Assembly: GCF_000372725.1 (NCBI RefSeq)
Contig: NW_005196756.1
Location: 390,719-454,718, forward strand
Origin: Emiliania huxleyi CCMP1516
Lineage: Eukaryota; Haptophyta; Isochrysidales; Noelaerhabdaceae
Reading direction: 5' to 3'
Length of the DNA: 64,000 bases
A program made the position numbers and the translations under genes. The notes under the pieces are model-generated. The model worked only from the letters and a program-made list of their open reading frames with translations. It had not been told where the DNA came from and ran no database searches. Below are positions 39,617 to 54,101 of the stretch, in pieces. Positions within the stretch are counted from its first letter, which is position 1; every line of letters starts with the position of its first letter.

Positions 39617-39835
39617 GCGCTAGCCGTCGCCCACCCTTGGGCGTCCGCCTCTTCCTATCTCTCTTCGCAGTCCTCTCTCTCGTATTCTCGCTTCAACCTT
39701 CGTGCCACCTCGCGGTCGCCCCCTTCTCGTCGTGCTCTCCCTTGTCGCTTCTTCCTCTGTCGCGTCGCTCTCCTCTGCCTCGTTCTGTGCCGCCGCCGCC
39801 GCCTGCCGTTCCCTTGTCCTCTCGGCTTCTTTGCC
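39617..39835 (+). repeat. 220-bp direct repeat flanking LRR gene, right copy
   Basis: Matches 37855-38075 (GCGCTAGCCGTCGCCCACCC, then GCCACCTCGCGGTCG and CTTCCTCTGTCGCGTCGCTC), with scattered differences. Confidence 0.75.
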
Positions 39836-40989
39836 TTTCGGCGCAACTCCGTCCTCCTCGCTGCGTATCCTGGCCCCTCGAGTCTATCGAGCTCTCCTCG
39901 AGCAAGGACGAGTCTTCTGACGCCCACTGCTATCATTTGCCGCCCAGTCCGACAGCCCTAAAGAAAGAAAGAAAGAAAACGGGCCAGGGGCAAAATAAAG
40001 TCAGATTTCTTGCTTCTGCCAGACAAACACCGGCACGATGGCCACGGCTGGAGGCAACGGAGAAAGGCATTGTGGAGCGGCGAGGCGATTGTTAGGAATT
40101 TCGAGGCGCGGAAAAATCCGACAGCCCTGGAAAATTAAGGATGCCGAATTTCTTGCTTCTGCCGGACAAACACCGGTGTTTGTCGAGCTCCGCTACGGTC
40201 GGGGCAAGCCGGCGCTAGATGCGTTGCTTGGCCTGTCCGAGGGTTTCCGGCAACCCAGAGGGAAACCAGAGGGTCCCCAGCACTTTGCGTTTCCGGAAGT
40301 TTCCAGGGAAACCAGAGGGTGTTTGGTGCTCCATTCTGTTTCTCTCGAGTTTCCCTCGGGAAACTCGCGAGTTTCCCTGAGTCTGAGAGCTGGTCTGGGG
40401 CAAAATCTGGGGCAAAATTGAGGAAATCGGCACGATACCCAGGTATTTTCCAGGTATACCGGGGTTTTCCAGGTATACCCGCAAAATACCCGGTATTTTG
40501 CCGATTTTGGCCCCAAAACAGCCTCAGACACGGCTCAGAGCCCCCCCAAAATGACGAATTCCACGGAGTTTCCCCGGGGTTTCCCGAGGAAACTAGAGGG
40601 TGTTGTAGGGAAACGAGCAGGAAACACGGAAAGGAAACCAGGTAGGGTGCGAGAGGAAACCCTCGGACAGGCCAATGCGTTGCCGCGCGAGCTGGAGCCC
40701 GACCCAGCTATCTGAGATGGCTCGCCCGTCGCGCGGCTTCTGTTGTGCACGAGAGCGCCGGCCGGCGTTTCTTTTGACCGCTTTTTCGCCGTGTCCGGTG
40801 GCCCAAGGGGTCCCCTTGACGGAGGGCTAACCTCCGAATGTAACACCTCCCTGCCGTCTGTGGGATCAGTGCGCGCCGTCCAAACCCAAAGAAAAACCGA
40901 ATTTACTTAGTCGGACTGGAAAAAAAGATAGAAAACTTGATGGCGGTATCATATGAATTCATTTGTTTTCCTGAAGAGAGAGTTGCACG
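39836..40989. repeat. Intergenic with GGGAAACCAGAGGG / GTTTCC word cluster
   Basis: From about 40240 to 40690 the words GGGAAAC, GGAAACC and their complements recur more than a dozen times (GAAACCAGAGGGT three times). At 40430-40500 CCAGGTATACC-type words recur. A TTTCTTGCTTCTGCC-GACAAACACCGG segment occurs at 40005-40033 and 40148-40172. No gene seen. Confidence 0.7.
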
Positions 40990-45475
<4,486 letters not shown>

Positions 45476-45782
45476 TTCACGTTTCCCACATAATACCCCG
45501 GGTACGTTGTGGTTGTGCGCGTGCGAACGGCTTTTCTGTGGTAAGGAGACCACCTTTTTTTCGATTTTACTGGCAGTGGCACACGTGACACTCGACCAAC
45601 CGTCTCGATTTTGCCAGCTGCAGAGGTGACGCGCCACTCTCGAGACTCGATTCAAAGTGTCCTGCGCTGGCCTGCCGCGGGCGCGCGTGCCGCGTGGCGC
45701 GGCCGGGCGGCGGGGGTGTGGCGTGTGGGCCGCGCGATTCCGATCTGGCACGGATCTGCACACGAAGGGTGCTCCACTGGCG
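45476..45782. other. Intergenic between convergent genes
   Basis: Short interval between the stop of the GTPase gene and the stop of the minus-strand membrane protein. Nothing recognised beyond probable 3' UTRs. Confidence 0.5.
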
Positions 45783-47132
45783 TCATCTCGTCAAGCCACC
45801 TTGCGGCGCTTCGAGTCGCGCGGCCTCAACCGTGGCAGGGTGCGGCTGCATGGCACTGAGGGTGTCCGCAGGGCCCCTCTTCGGCGCCTCGCCACCGTTT
45901 CCGGCAGCAGCCTCCTCTCGAAGGTCACCAAGCGCCTCCGCCGCCTCTTCCCCCGCCTCCGCCTCCGCCTCCACCCCCGCCTCCGCCTCCGCCTCCGCCT
46001 CCGCCTCCGCCTCCGCCTCCGCCTCCGCCTCCGCCTCCGCCTCCGCCTCCGCCTCCGCCTCCGCCTCCGCCTCCGCCTCGGCCATCTCACCCCCCGCAAT
46101 CTCCACCTCTTCGGCACCCACCTCCACCTCTGCCTCGGCCTCTGTGGCTGATTCGGCACCCCTCTCGGTGGCGGCGCGGTCGCTCGTAGCCATCTCCTCC
46201 GCCGCTGTCTTCCGCTCGGCATCCTTTGCTGCCTCCTCCGCTAGGCCGTCTGCCGCGGCCGCCACACCTGCAAGGGGCGGCCACGCATGAGGTGTCTCAA
46301 GACTGGGCACCCTTGGAGGTCACAGCGAGTGCATAGCACCTGCGCCTGCCCCCCCATCTCTGACACTCTCCACGCTGTCGGGGTTCGAGCGGGATGCAGA
46401 CGACGGTGGCGAGGATGGGGGCGAGCTAGCGTTGGCGGTGACCTCGGGCACTGCCCCCAGTGCGGCGGCCGGCACCACCGAGCCCGACTGTGGCACTTCC
46501 GGCACAGCCGCCGCGGAACCGTTGCGCGTCGAGGTCGTGGTGGCTGCCCCCGCTGTGGCGAGTGGTAGGGTGGTGGAAGTAATGGACACGTTGGAAGAAT
46601 GATTGGCCACAAAAGTACTGTTGCCCCCCTGAGCGGTAGACGTTGTGGCGCGTGGTTTCGTGGGGCGCTCGGACGCCTCGACGTGTGAGCGAAAGCGCAC
46701 GGCCCACTCATCCTGGGCAGCAGCCACGTGCATTTCGGCCCGCACCACCGACTCTGTCAGCGACTCGATCGAGGCGGTGGTGGTTGGACCAATGGCCGCT
46801 ACAATGGCCGCGGTATCGTTGACCTTTGCTTCCACAGCAGCGAGGCGTGTGGCAAGGTCGGCGATCATGCCACGCTGTTGGTCGAGCATCTGATTCTTCA
46901 CGGCCGCTTCGCGCGCCTGGGATTTTACTGTCGAATCCACCTCACTCGAAGCCCGAGAGACTGACACCCGCGTGGCATCGATGGCGGCGCGGAGGCTTCG
47001 GACAGCTGCCTCGTGATCGGATCGCAGGACGTGAAGGCGTGCTTCGTTGCTCTGTGCCTTGGAGTAGAGCGTACTGAAGGACAGAAGTAGCAACGCCAGG
47101 GCGAAGGCGAGGGCAAGGCTGCGGCCCCTCAT
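45783..47132 (-). CDS. Type II membrane protein with coiled coil and (Glu-Ala)n region (2 exons)
   Basis: Model complement(join(45783..46267, 46340..47132)), 425 aa; a 72-nt GT-AG intron in phase 1. Start at ATG 47132: MRGRSLALAFALALLLLSFS is a signal-anchor, so most of the protein should face the lumen or outside. Residues about 25-150 are predicted coiled coil (RLAAVEAKVNDTAAIV). A Ser/Thr/Asn-rich part with many N-x-S/T sites follows. Exon 2 starts GVAAAADGLAEEAAKDAERK and then holds about 20 Glu-Ala dipeptides coded by a (CCTCCG)n microsatellite on the plus strand, whose length is probably variable. Golgi-resident type II proteins often have this layout, but there is no enzymatic domain. 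Family unknown. Confidence 0.7.
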
Positions 47133-47250
47133 GTGTCTGTATCCGTGTCGGGGGGAGAGGCGTTTGCAGACGTGTCGAAACACCTCTGAAGGGTACCTCT
47201 AGGACGCGCTCGACTATTGCACTATTACACTGTGGGACAGGGTCGATTCC

Positions 47251-48855
47251 TGTTGGAGAGTGTGAACTCAAACCTATTTGTGTAACCGTCTCATGTTTGG
47301 TTTGTCCTGCCGCGCACATTGTCATCGACTTGTATCCGACTTGGTGGCTGTGGTGATGTAGCGATGGTGTGGGTCTCTAGTGACCTACACAGCTCCTCCG
47401 TGTTCCGTCTCCTGACATGGTACCGACCGGTGAGTGCACGGAGTGAGCAGTGCGGCACTGAGGCCGACATGAGAGCTGGTGCGGCACACAAGCGAGATGT
47501 GTTGCCGCACAGCATTTCCGGCTTACGCTCGATACGTTGGCTGGCGCCATGGGCACAGAGGCGAGCCGTGGTGATTGGCTGGGCACAGAGGCTCGGCGCA
47601 CGGTGGCACAGCGGCCGCCAACTGCTTGGCTCGGAGGCTGAGCAGAATGAGAACAACCGCAACATCAACTTGGGTGCTTGCGGATCTTCTGCGACAGAGC
47701 GCGTCTCCGCCAGCACTGCGGCTGGGTGGACACGAGAATCCCCTCTTTCTTCTCCTTACCGGTCCGTTCTCCTCGCCTACGGACCACCATCGCAGCTGCT
47801 GCCTCCGCTACCAGCTCTCGGGCTGCTGCAACGGCAGTTGCCGCAAAGATCTCGCACCGAATGTGGACCCTGCCTTTCGCCGCCGCTACTTCCGACGTCG
47901 CCGCTCGACACGACGACCGGAGCTGTACGCGATGAACACGCGACGATCGACACGCCCTCTCTGCCTTGTGTGGCGATTACCACGTCGTGGGGGAGTGTTG
48001 GGCATCTGTTCGACGTGGCAATGCCACTCTACCTCATTGCTCTCTCTTCCTCGTCTCGCCTCCTCGCGCTAGCCCGTCCCGCTGTCCAACGCCTCTGGCA
48101 AGAAGTCCAATGCGCCTCTACGAGCGTCTCTGCCGTCTGGACGTCTGAGACTGAGCCTGCCATCTCCGACGTCGGCGGCCCGTGGCGCAACATCAACGTT
48201 CGGGGCATTGAAGATCGTCCTCACGTCCCTGATGCGCTCATCCGCGTCAACGCGGCGAGGCCTCCCAACGGCCCAATCGCCGCGCCGCAAGGGGGCGCCC
48301 CCGCTGCCGCTCCCGCGCCCGCCGCGCCTGCCGCGCCCGCTCAAGCCGCCGCCCCGCGACGCTCAGCCCGGATTGCAGCTCGCGGCGCGCCATGACCGAG
48401 CTCCACAACGAGCTCCTGTTCATTATCTCCCCTTTCTCTCTCTCCGCCCACTCGGCCGCGCTTTGACCCCTTCACTGGATCATCTTAGCGCGCAAGTCTT
48501 GCCAACAAGCAAGACCATCCTTCGCGAAGACGCAAGGTTGGACGCTTAGCCAGCCCCGCGAGACGCCGGCGGGTAACCGGCATACCTACGCTCAGACACA
48601 TTCACACTCTGCTGTTGTTGTCTGCCGCATCCTGATTCATGAAGACTGCGGAGACAATGGGGGAGTGTTGGAGAGTGTGAACTCAAACCTACTTCCTGAC
48701 CGTAGCCTGACCGTCCTTGTGTAACCGTCTCATGTTTGGTTTGTCCTGCCGCGCACATTGTCATCGACTTGTATCCGACTTGGTGGCTGTGGTGATGTAG
48801 CGATGGTGTGGGTCTCTAGTGACCTATACAGCTCCTCCGTGTTCCGTCTCCTACA
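47251..48855 (+). mobile_element. Short LTR element (TRIM-like, non-autonomous)
   Basis: Left LTR about 47251-47417, right LTR about 48666-48855. Both begin TGTTGGAGAG and end ACA, and they are nearly identical apart from one short length difference. A 5-bp target duplication ATTCC flanks the element (47246-47250, 48856-48860). The target lies inside the dispersed GATAGGGTCGATTCCGC repeat. A TGGTACC-like primer site follows the left LTR and a GGGGGAG purine tract precedes the right one. No reverse transcriptase or integrase is recognisable in the internal 1.2 kb, so it looks non-autonomous. LTR similarity suggests a young insertion. Confidence 0.85.
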
Positions 48856-49108
48856 ATTCCGCATGGACGGGACCCCTCGATCGTCTCGCCCTCCTGGTGT
48901 GTTCATAGGGAGGGGTCATCACAAACACGGTACAGGATCGAGGTGCACGCCGCTGAGGGACCCCGGTGTGCTCTCTTGAGCACTTGAGCACTGGATAGGG
49001 TCGATTCCGCATGGTACGGGACCCCTCGATCGTCTCGCCCTCCCTCACTGGTGTCTGGTGTGTTCATGGGGGGGGGGGGGGGTCATAACAAACACGGTAC
49101 AGGATCGA
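48856..49108 (+). repeat. Two tandem copies of a dispersed repeat with poly-G
   Basis: The words TCGATTCCGCATGG-ACGGGACCCC, then TCGATCGTCTCGCCCTCC and ACAAACACGGTACAGGATCG, occur twice (about 48860-48945 and 49000-49108). A GAGCACTTGAGCACTGGATA word lies between them, and a run of about 17 G sits near 49063-49081. The same family occurs at 15.3-15.9 kb. Confidence 0.8.
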
Positions 49109-49274
49109 GGTGCACGCTGCCGAAGCAGTGACTCCAGTGTCGTCCCCGTGTGCTCTCTTAGTGCTCTTCGATGATTGCGTCTGGATTCTGTTCCAGACTA
49201 GGTCCAGCCCAGGGTGGCCAGATCTGTCTATGAATTCTTTTCTCGTGTCGCGCTGCTAAAAAAATCTTTTGTGG

Positions 49275-49430
49275 ATGTCAGCCGTGCCACGCCGCCTCGC
49301 CTCCGCCTCCGCCGCCGCTCCCTCGCCAGACACGCCGCCGCCCGCCCGCCTCCTCGACCTCCCCACGGAGCTCCTCGTGCGTGCCCTCTCTCACTGCGAC
49401 CCCGCCGACATCGCTCGCATCTACGGTAGC
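49275..49430 (+). pseudogene. F-box gene 5' fragment in duplicated block
   Basis: ATG at 49275 opens MSAVPRRLAS and then LLDLPTELLVRALSHCDPAD and IARIYG, matching residues 1-50 of the F-box/RCC1 gene at 54.1 kb (LLDLPRELLERVLSRCDS, IARVAA). The frame then runs into the antisense of the neighbouring gene's 3' end and stops at about 49532. Overlap with that gene is 10 bp. A 5' fragment whose RCC1 part may be the remnant at 51.5 kb. Confidence 0.8.
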
Positions 49431-50869
49431 AGAACGTTCGGCGCAGCCGACGGTGGTGGCGGTGGTGGAGGAGGCGTGTTCAGATTGCTGAGGTACTGGT
49501 TCAGGGCCACGATGTCAGCGTTGCTCTCCTGAGTGCCGCCCGCCGTGCATGCCGTGTGCCCCCAGTACTGGAGGTACCCGTTGGTCAGCCAGTCGTTGCG
49601 GTAGCATCCAAAAGTGGTCCGGACCCCAGTTGCCGCCATGATCGCCGCGTTGAGCGCGCTCACCTCGCTGTTGCAGCGAAAAGCGGCGTTGGTGTTGTAC
49701 GCGGCAGGCATGAGGAAGTTGGTGTTGTCCGCGGCAGGCATGAGGAAGTCGCGGCCGCTCGTATAGCGCGTGCTCGTAAAGCAGCGGAAGTCGGCAGTGG
49801 TGCCTTGCGCTGCGATGGCGCTGTTGAGCAGGCTCGCGTCGGTGTTGCACTGGTTGATATTGTCGGTCGCGGTCGTGATGGAGTGGCAATTGCCGCAACT
49901 GGGCTCGCACAGGAAGTGGTTGACGAGCGGCACCGGCGGCGGCGAAAGCGGAGGCGCTGAAGGCGGCAGCGGTGGAGGTGATGTTGGAGGCGGCCGCGGC
50001 GGAGGCGGCGGCGACGGCGGCGGCGGCAGCAGCGGCGGCGACGACGGAGGTGGCCGCGGCGGGGTTAACGGTTGGGGCGGGGGTGCCGGCGGCGGCGACG
50101 GCAGCGGCGGCGGCGGCGCCGGTGGACGCGGCGACGGCGGCGGGTGTGGCGGCGGTGGCAGGGGAGGATCAAAGAGGAAGTCAAGCCCGGCGTTTGTGAC
50201 ATTGCCCGCGATGGCGCCGAGATCGATGACTGCACCGGTCGCCGCGTATCGAAGCAGCAGCGCGCCAAGAGCCATCCCGACGGCCGCCAGTGTGCACGCG
50301 GCTGGGAGAGAGCAGCAGAGCGCGGCCTTAACCGTGCGGCCGCCGCGCCTGGCATCCTGCTGGTCGCGAAGCCGCTGCGGCCGGAAGGCGTTAGAAGGCC
50401 GCGCCCGGGAGGACCCCGCCGCGTTTTGCAACGCGAGCAACCGGAGAGCAACCGGAGAGTTGAGTAAGGACCCCGCCGCGTTTTGCAACGCGTTCAACCG
50501 GAGAGTTGAGTTTGAGAGCCAGACCCTCTTCTGCAGCAAAGCGACGAGCGCCTGCTTCGGGTTGGAGCCCGTCTCAGCAGCCTCGTCGAGCGCCTCGTCG
50601 ACGGCCGTCCCGTCCACCCCCGCCGCTGCGAGCCGCTGCCGCAGCTCCGAGAGCTTGAGGTGCGCGAGGGCCTCCGCCGCCTCGCCCGCCGCCTCGCCCT
50701 CCACCACTTGTGCGGCGAGTGCCTCTTCGGGCACAGCAATCCCATTCGGCTTCTCCTCGCCCTGCGAAGGGGCGGCTGGCGGGACCGGCGGCGTGTCGGG
50801 AATGTCGCTCGGAACGTCGTCCGCGGCGAGACTTGAGAGAAGGGTCTCAAACCACGCGTCTTTGCTCAT
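49421..50869 (-). CDS. Proline-rich single-pass membrane protein, copy 1
   Basis: 482 aa, one exon, ATG at 50869. Residues about 70-125 contain a SAP-like or short helical motif seen in algal proteins (LKLSELRQRLAAAGVDG ... NPKQALVALLQ). A transmembrane helix follows (AACTLAAVGMALGALLLRYA). Then come about 110 residues of Pro/Ser runs, and a Cys-containing ectodomain with two 45-residue repeats: CNTDASLLNSAIAAQGTT and CNSEVSALNAAIMAATGV, each followed by a second Cys and an aromatic-rich turn. Pherophorin-like architecture suggests a surface or matrix protein (inference). An internal duplication of about 60 bp (TTTTGCAACGCG ... CAACCGGAGAG) gives the repeated RLLALQNAAGS / RLNALQNAAGS stretch. 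The twin at 62.5 kb shows it duplicated recently. Confidence 0.85.
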   Translation of the reverse strand: MSKDAWFETLLSSLAADDVPSDIPDTPPVPPAAPSQGEEKPNGIAVPEEALAAQVVEGEAAGEAAEALAHLKLSELRQRLAAAGVDGTAVDEALDEAAETGSNPKQALVALLQKRVWLSNSTLRLNALQNAAGSLLNSPVALRLLALQNAAGSSRARPSNAFRPQRLRDQQDARRGGRTVKAALCCSLPAACTLAAVGMALGALLLRYAATGAVIDLGAIAGNVTNAGLDFLFDPPLPPPPHPPPSPRPPAPPPPLPSPPPAPPPQPLTPPRPPPSSPPLLPPPPSPPPPPRPPPTSPPPLPPSAPPLSPPPVPLVNHFLCEPSCGNCHSITTATDNINQCNTDASLLNSAIAAQGTTADFRCFTSTRYTSGRDFLMPAADNTNFLMPAAYNTNAAFRCNSEVSALNAAIMAATGVRTTFGCYRNDWLTNGYLQYWGHTACTAGGTQESNADIVALNQYLSNLNTPPPPPPPPSAAPNVLLP

Positions 50870-50881
50870 TGGATCGGACAA

Positions 50882-51480
50882 CGCTCAGCCGGGCATTTTG
50901 CATTTTTGCATCTTGACGCCGTTCATGCCACTTTTTTGAGTACTTCGACCATCCACCCGCGCCTCTTTCCCTCCCATTGAGAGGTTTGGCGCTCCGGTCT
51001 CATCTTGCGTTGTTGCTTGCGTTGTTGCCCTGAGCTCTCCGGTTTCCATCCATTCGAAGACCGGCCGGCGCCTCACCTTGTGTGTGAGAGAGATTTGTTT
51101 TGTTTTTGTGTGAGTGAGAAGAGAGTCTTGGGGCCGGGGTTGTGTTTTTGTGTGAGAAGAGAGAAGAGAGAGAGGTTTTGAGACCCAACTCTCTCTTCAC
51201 CTTGTGTGGGTGCGACCCATGCCTGCCCTGCCCATTGTCATTCATACATGTCCATGCATGGCGCCAGGAAATTCCTTTCTCCCGTGGTGTACCTGCCTGT
51301 GTTAGTGCCAGTGCGCGCCAGTCCCGTGCCCAGTGTCGTGCGAGGGAGCTTTGTTGTAAAATTCTTCTTTCATGGTTTGCCTGTGATAGTGCTAGACGCG
51401 CCAGACCGCACCTGTGTCGTCTCGAGCCTGTGTGCTGTGAGAGAGCGTTGTGTTCAAATTATTGTTTCTAATGGTGCAAA
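50882..51480. other. Intergenic, between the duplicated block and RCC1 relic
   Basis: Non-coding. Words of the type GTGTGAGAAGAGAGAAGAG recur at 51085-51200. A GCCAGTGCGCGCCAGTCCCG segment followed by AAATTCTTCTTTC at 51310-51370 resembles 38110-38150. No gene. Confidence 0.45.
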
Positions 51481-53640
51481 ACGCGCCGGGGGAAGAAGCC
51501 AAGCTGGTCTCGCTGCTCTTCGAATCCACGCCTCGCTTGCGGTGGAGGGCATCCGCTTGTGGGCGCAAGAGCGGGGCTTCGAGCTGCCAGCGCAGCCAGA
51601 GGACGAGAGCTGCGCCGTGCGGTGGCTGTGCCTTTCGGCGCTGCTGCGCGAGTCCAACCCGCCGGCGAGGGCAGTGGCAGGCCGTCAGCACAACGTTTTC
51701 ATTGACGGCGAGGGGCGGCTGTCGTCGATCGTCGTGCGGCTCTGCGCCTTTTCACCTCGCGGGCCTCCTTGGCCACGGCGAGGGCGTGGCGCAGCTCAAC
51801 ACGCCGACCCGCCTCCCTTCTCCGCTGGGTGGCGAGCGCGCCGTGAGCGTGTCGGCTGGAGTGTACCATAACCTCGCCGTCACCGCCGACGGCTCCGTCT
51901 GGAGCTGGGGCTACGGAAGCTATGGCCGGTTGGGCCACGGCAACCAGCAGGAGCAGCGGCAGCCAAAGAAGATCGAGGCCTTGGCGGGCCTGTGCGTCGT
52001 CGCTGTGTCGGCTGGAGAGCTGCACAGCCTCGCCCTCTCCGCCGACGGCGCCATCTGGAGCTGGGGACGTGGAGCCTTTGGCCGGCTGGGCCACGGCGAT
52101 CAGCAGCTGCAGCTGCTGCCCAAGAAGGTCGAGGCTTTTGATGGCCAGCGTGTCCTCGCTGTGATGGCGGGATGCGACCACAGCATCGCCCTCACCGCCG
52201 ACGGCGCTGTCTGGAGCTGGGGCGATGGAGACGGCAAGTTGGGCCACGGCGACGAGCAGAACCAGCTGCTGCCGAAGAAGATCGACGCCTTTGCTGGCCT
52301 GCGCGTCGTCGCTGTCGCGGCTGGAGAGAAACACAGCCTCGCACTCACCGCCGACGGCAGCGTCTGGAGCTGGGGCGATGGAGGTATGAGCAATCTCGGC
52401 CACGGCGACGAGCAGCGGCCAGCTGCTGCCGAAGATAATCGAGGCCTTGGCTGGCACGCGCATTGTCGCTGTCGCGGCTGGCACGCACAACCTCGCCCTC
52501 ACCGCCGACGGCGCCGTCTGGAGCTGGGGCTTGGGAAGCTTTGGCAAGCTGGGCCATGGCGACCAGCAGCGCCAGCCGCTGCCGAAGAAGATCGAGGCCT
52601 TGGCTGGGCAGCGCGTCATCGCCGTGTCGGCTGGAGGCCAGTACAGCCTCGCCCTCACCGCCGACGGCGCTGTCTTTACCTGGGGCAAGGGCGAGCACGC
52701 CTGCCTAGGCCACGGAGAGGACCTGAGGGAGGGTGTAGAGGATGTAGAGTGTAGAGCGCTGTAGAGCTGTAGAGATGTAGAGCGCTGTAGAGCTGTAGAG
52801 CTCTACATCCGCCGCGGGACGAAGCGCCTCCGTTGTAGAGCGATGTAGAGGCGCTCTACAACGTGAAATCTCTACAACAAACTCTACATCATAAGCGGCG
52901 AACGAGGCACGGTCGCTCTCCGACATGAGGCGCGTTGCACTTGCCAGTGCTGCCCTGGCCTTCTGTCTGCCCGCCCAATGGGTAGGAGGTGCCTCTGCTG
53001 CTATGGCATGCCTCACGGCTGCGACTGGCCGGCTCCTCCGCGCGTCAGCTCGGCTCGGCGTAGCGATAAGTGGCCAGCGCAACTCGCCTGGACTCAACGC
53101 TCAGCCAGGAGCTCCCGCACGCGCTGGCGCGAGTCATGGCGCATGCAACGCGTCTGAATGCTCGCCTCGCCTCGCGCAAATGCGACCGTCCTCGCAGCCG
53201 ACAGTCCACCGCCTGCTAAAGAAGCACAGCGACGAATGCGGCACCGGCGACACATGGCAGGCTGGTCATGACGCAGTTATAGGGTGTTGTGTGCCGTCGG
53301 AGTGACTCTCTGTGTGTCAGGGATAGTCAGGGCTGTCCATCAGAGCTCCAGTAAGCTCGGAGACACCCCATTAGCGCGGCTCGACCTCTTTGAGTCACTG
53401 CCTTCCCGGCGGTTTGGCTGTAGAGCCTCTACAACAAACTCTACAGCAAAATCGCGCTCTACATCGCTCTACAACGGAGGCGCTTCGTCCCGCGGCGGAT
53501 GTAGAGCTCTACAGCTCTACAGCGCTCTCCAGCGCTCTACATCTCTACAGCTCTACAGCGCTCTACACTCTACATCCTCTACACCCTCCCTCAGGAGAGG
53601 ACCTGTCGGACCAGCTTCTGGGTGGGAGAGTACATGTCGT
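51480..53640 (+). pseudogene. F-box/RCC1 gene relic, split by a long-TIR element
   Basis: From about 51513 (VS-LF, then SLAVEGIRLWAQERGFELPA) the sequence follows the intact paralogue at 54.1 kb. It covers the linker and about seven RCC1 repeats (SVWSWGYGSYGRLGHGNQQ and so on). Two frame changes relative to the paralogue, near 51720-51750 and 52420, break it. At 52723 an 870-bp transposon interrupts the last repeat; the final piece (GEDLSDQLL) resumes at 53594. The missing F-box end may be the fragment at 49275. Clearly not functional. Confidence 0.8.
52724..53593. mobile_element. MULE-like non-autonomous DNA transposon with long inverted repeats
   Basis: 870 bp, bounded by a perfect 10-bp target duplication GGAGAGGACC (52714-52723 and 53594-53603). 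The ends are inverted repeats of about 135-150 bp that start TGAGGGAGGGTGTAGAGGAT, are nearly identical, and are built of (T)GTAGAG(C) words with internal palindromes such as TGTAGAGCTCTACA. Long TIRs with a 9-10 bp duplication fit Mutator-like elements. Inside, ATG 52925 to 53305 could code for 126 residues with a signal-peptide-like start (MRRVALASAALAFCLPA), possibly a captured host fragment. No transposase. Confidence 0.85.
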
Positions 53641-54101
53641 CTGGAGTGTGGCTTGTACCTAGTTTTGATCGCGGCAATAAAGCAGTCGAACGAATAAGCG
53701 ACCCACTCTTTCCCGTCTCCGCGCAGCGACGGCTCTTCTCGCACACAGTACGACACGCAGCAGAGTGGCGCAGACGGCAAGAATTTCTCGCCTGGCTTCG
53801 AGAGCTACGCGCGCAAACCTGGGGCGATCTGACCGCGCTATGACAGACCGTTGATCCTTGCGATCCTTGACGGATCCCCTTCCTTTCGAGCTCTTCTTGC
53901 CGCGTCTCTTCCTGAGTTTGCGTGTTCCCGCCGCAGTCTGACTCTGTGTCAAGCACGAGACCACGGGAAAAGTGGGTCGCTTACTCGGGAGTGGTGCAGT
54001 TCATATGAAAAGGAGCGCCGGCCCGCACGCTCCCCGCTCACGGGGGCGGTGCGCAATTTTCTTGTAAAAAGACATGTAACATCTCAAGTCTTTTTCTCGC
54101 G
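53641..54101. other. Intergenic upstream of F-box/RCC1 gene
   Basis: Non-coding; the promoter and 5' UTR of the gene at 54102 should lie here. No repeat or RNA gene recognised. Confidence 0.45.

Larger units (their letters stand above)
49109..50881. repeat. Segmental duplication, left copy
   Basis: Starting at GGTGCACGCTGCCGAAGCAG this block matches 62240-64000 with high identity and in the same orientation. It holds the F-box fragment and the proline-rich membrane protein gene. Differences include a 24-nt insertion present only in the right copy and small indels. Confidence 0.9.

Noticed and set aside
45694-46290. Plus-strand Ser/Ala-rich frame
   Set aside because: It is the antisense of the Glu-Ala repeat exon, which splices in frame to a membrane-anchor exon.
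47319-48395. Independent host gene inside the short LTR element
   Set aside because: It lies wholly between the LTRs, overlaps the left one and shows no host domain; treated as part of the element.
49770-50939. Plus-strand Gly-rich frame
   Set aside because: It mirrors the proline-rich linker of the minus-strand gene, which has a start codon, membrane helix and Cys motifs.
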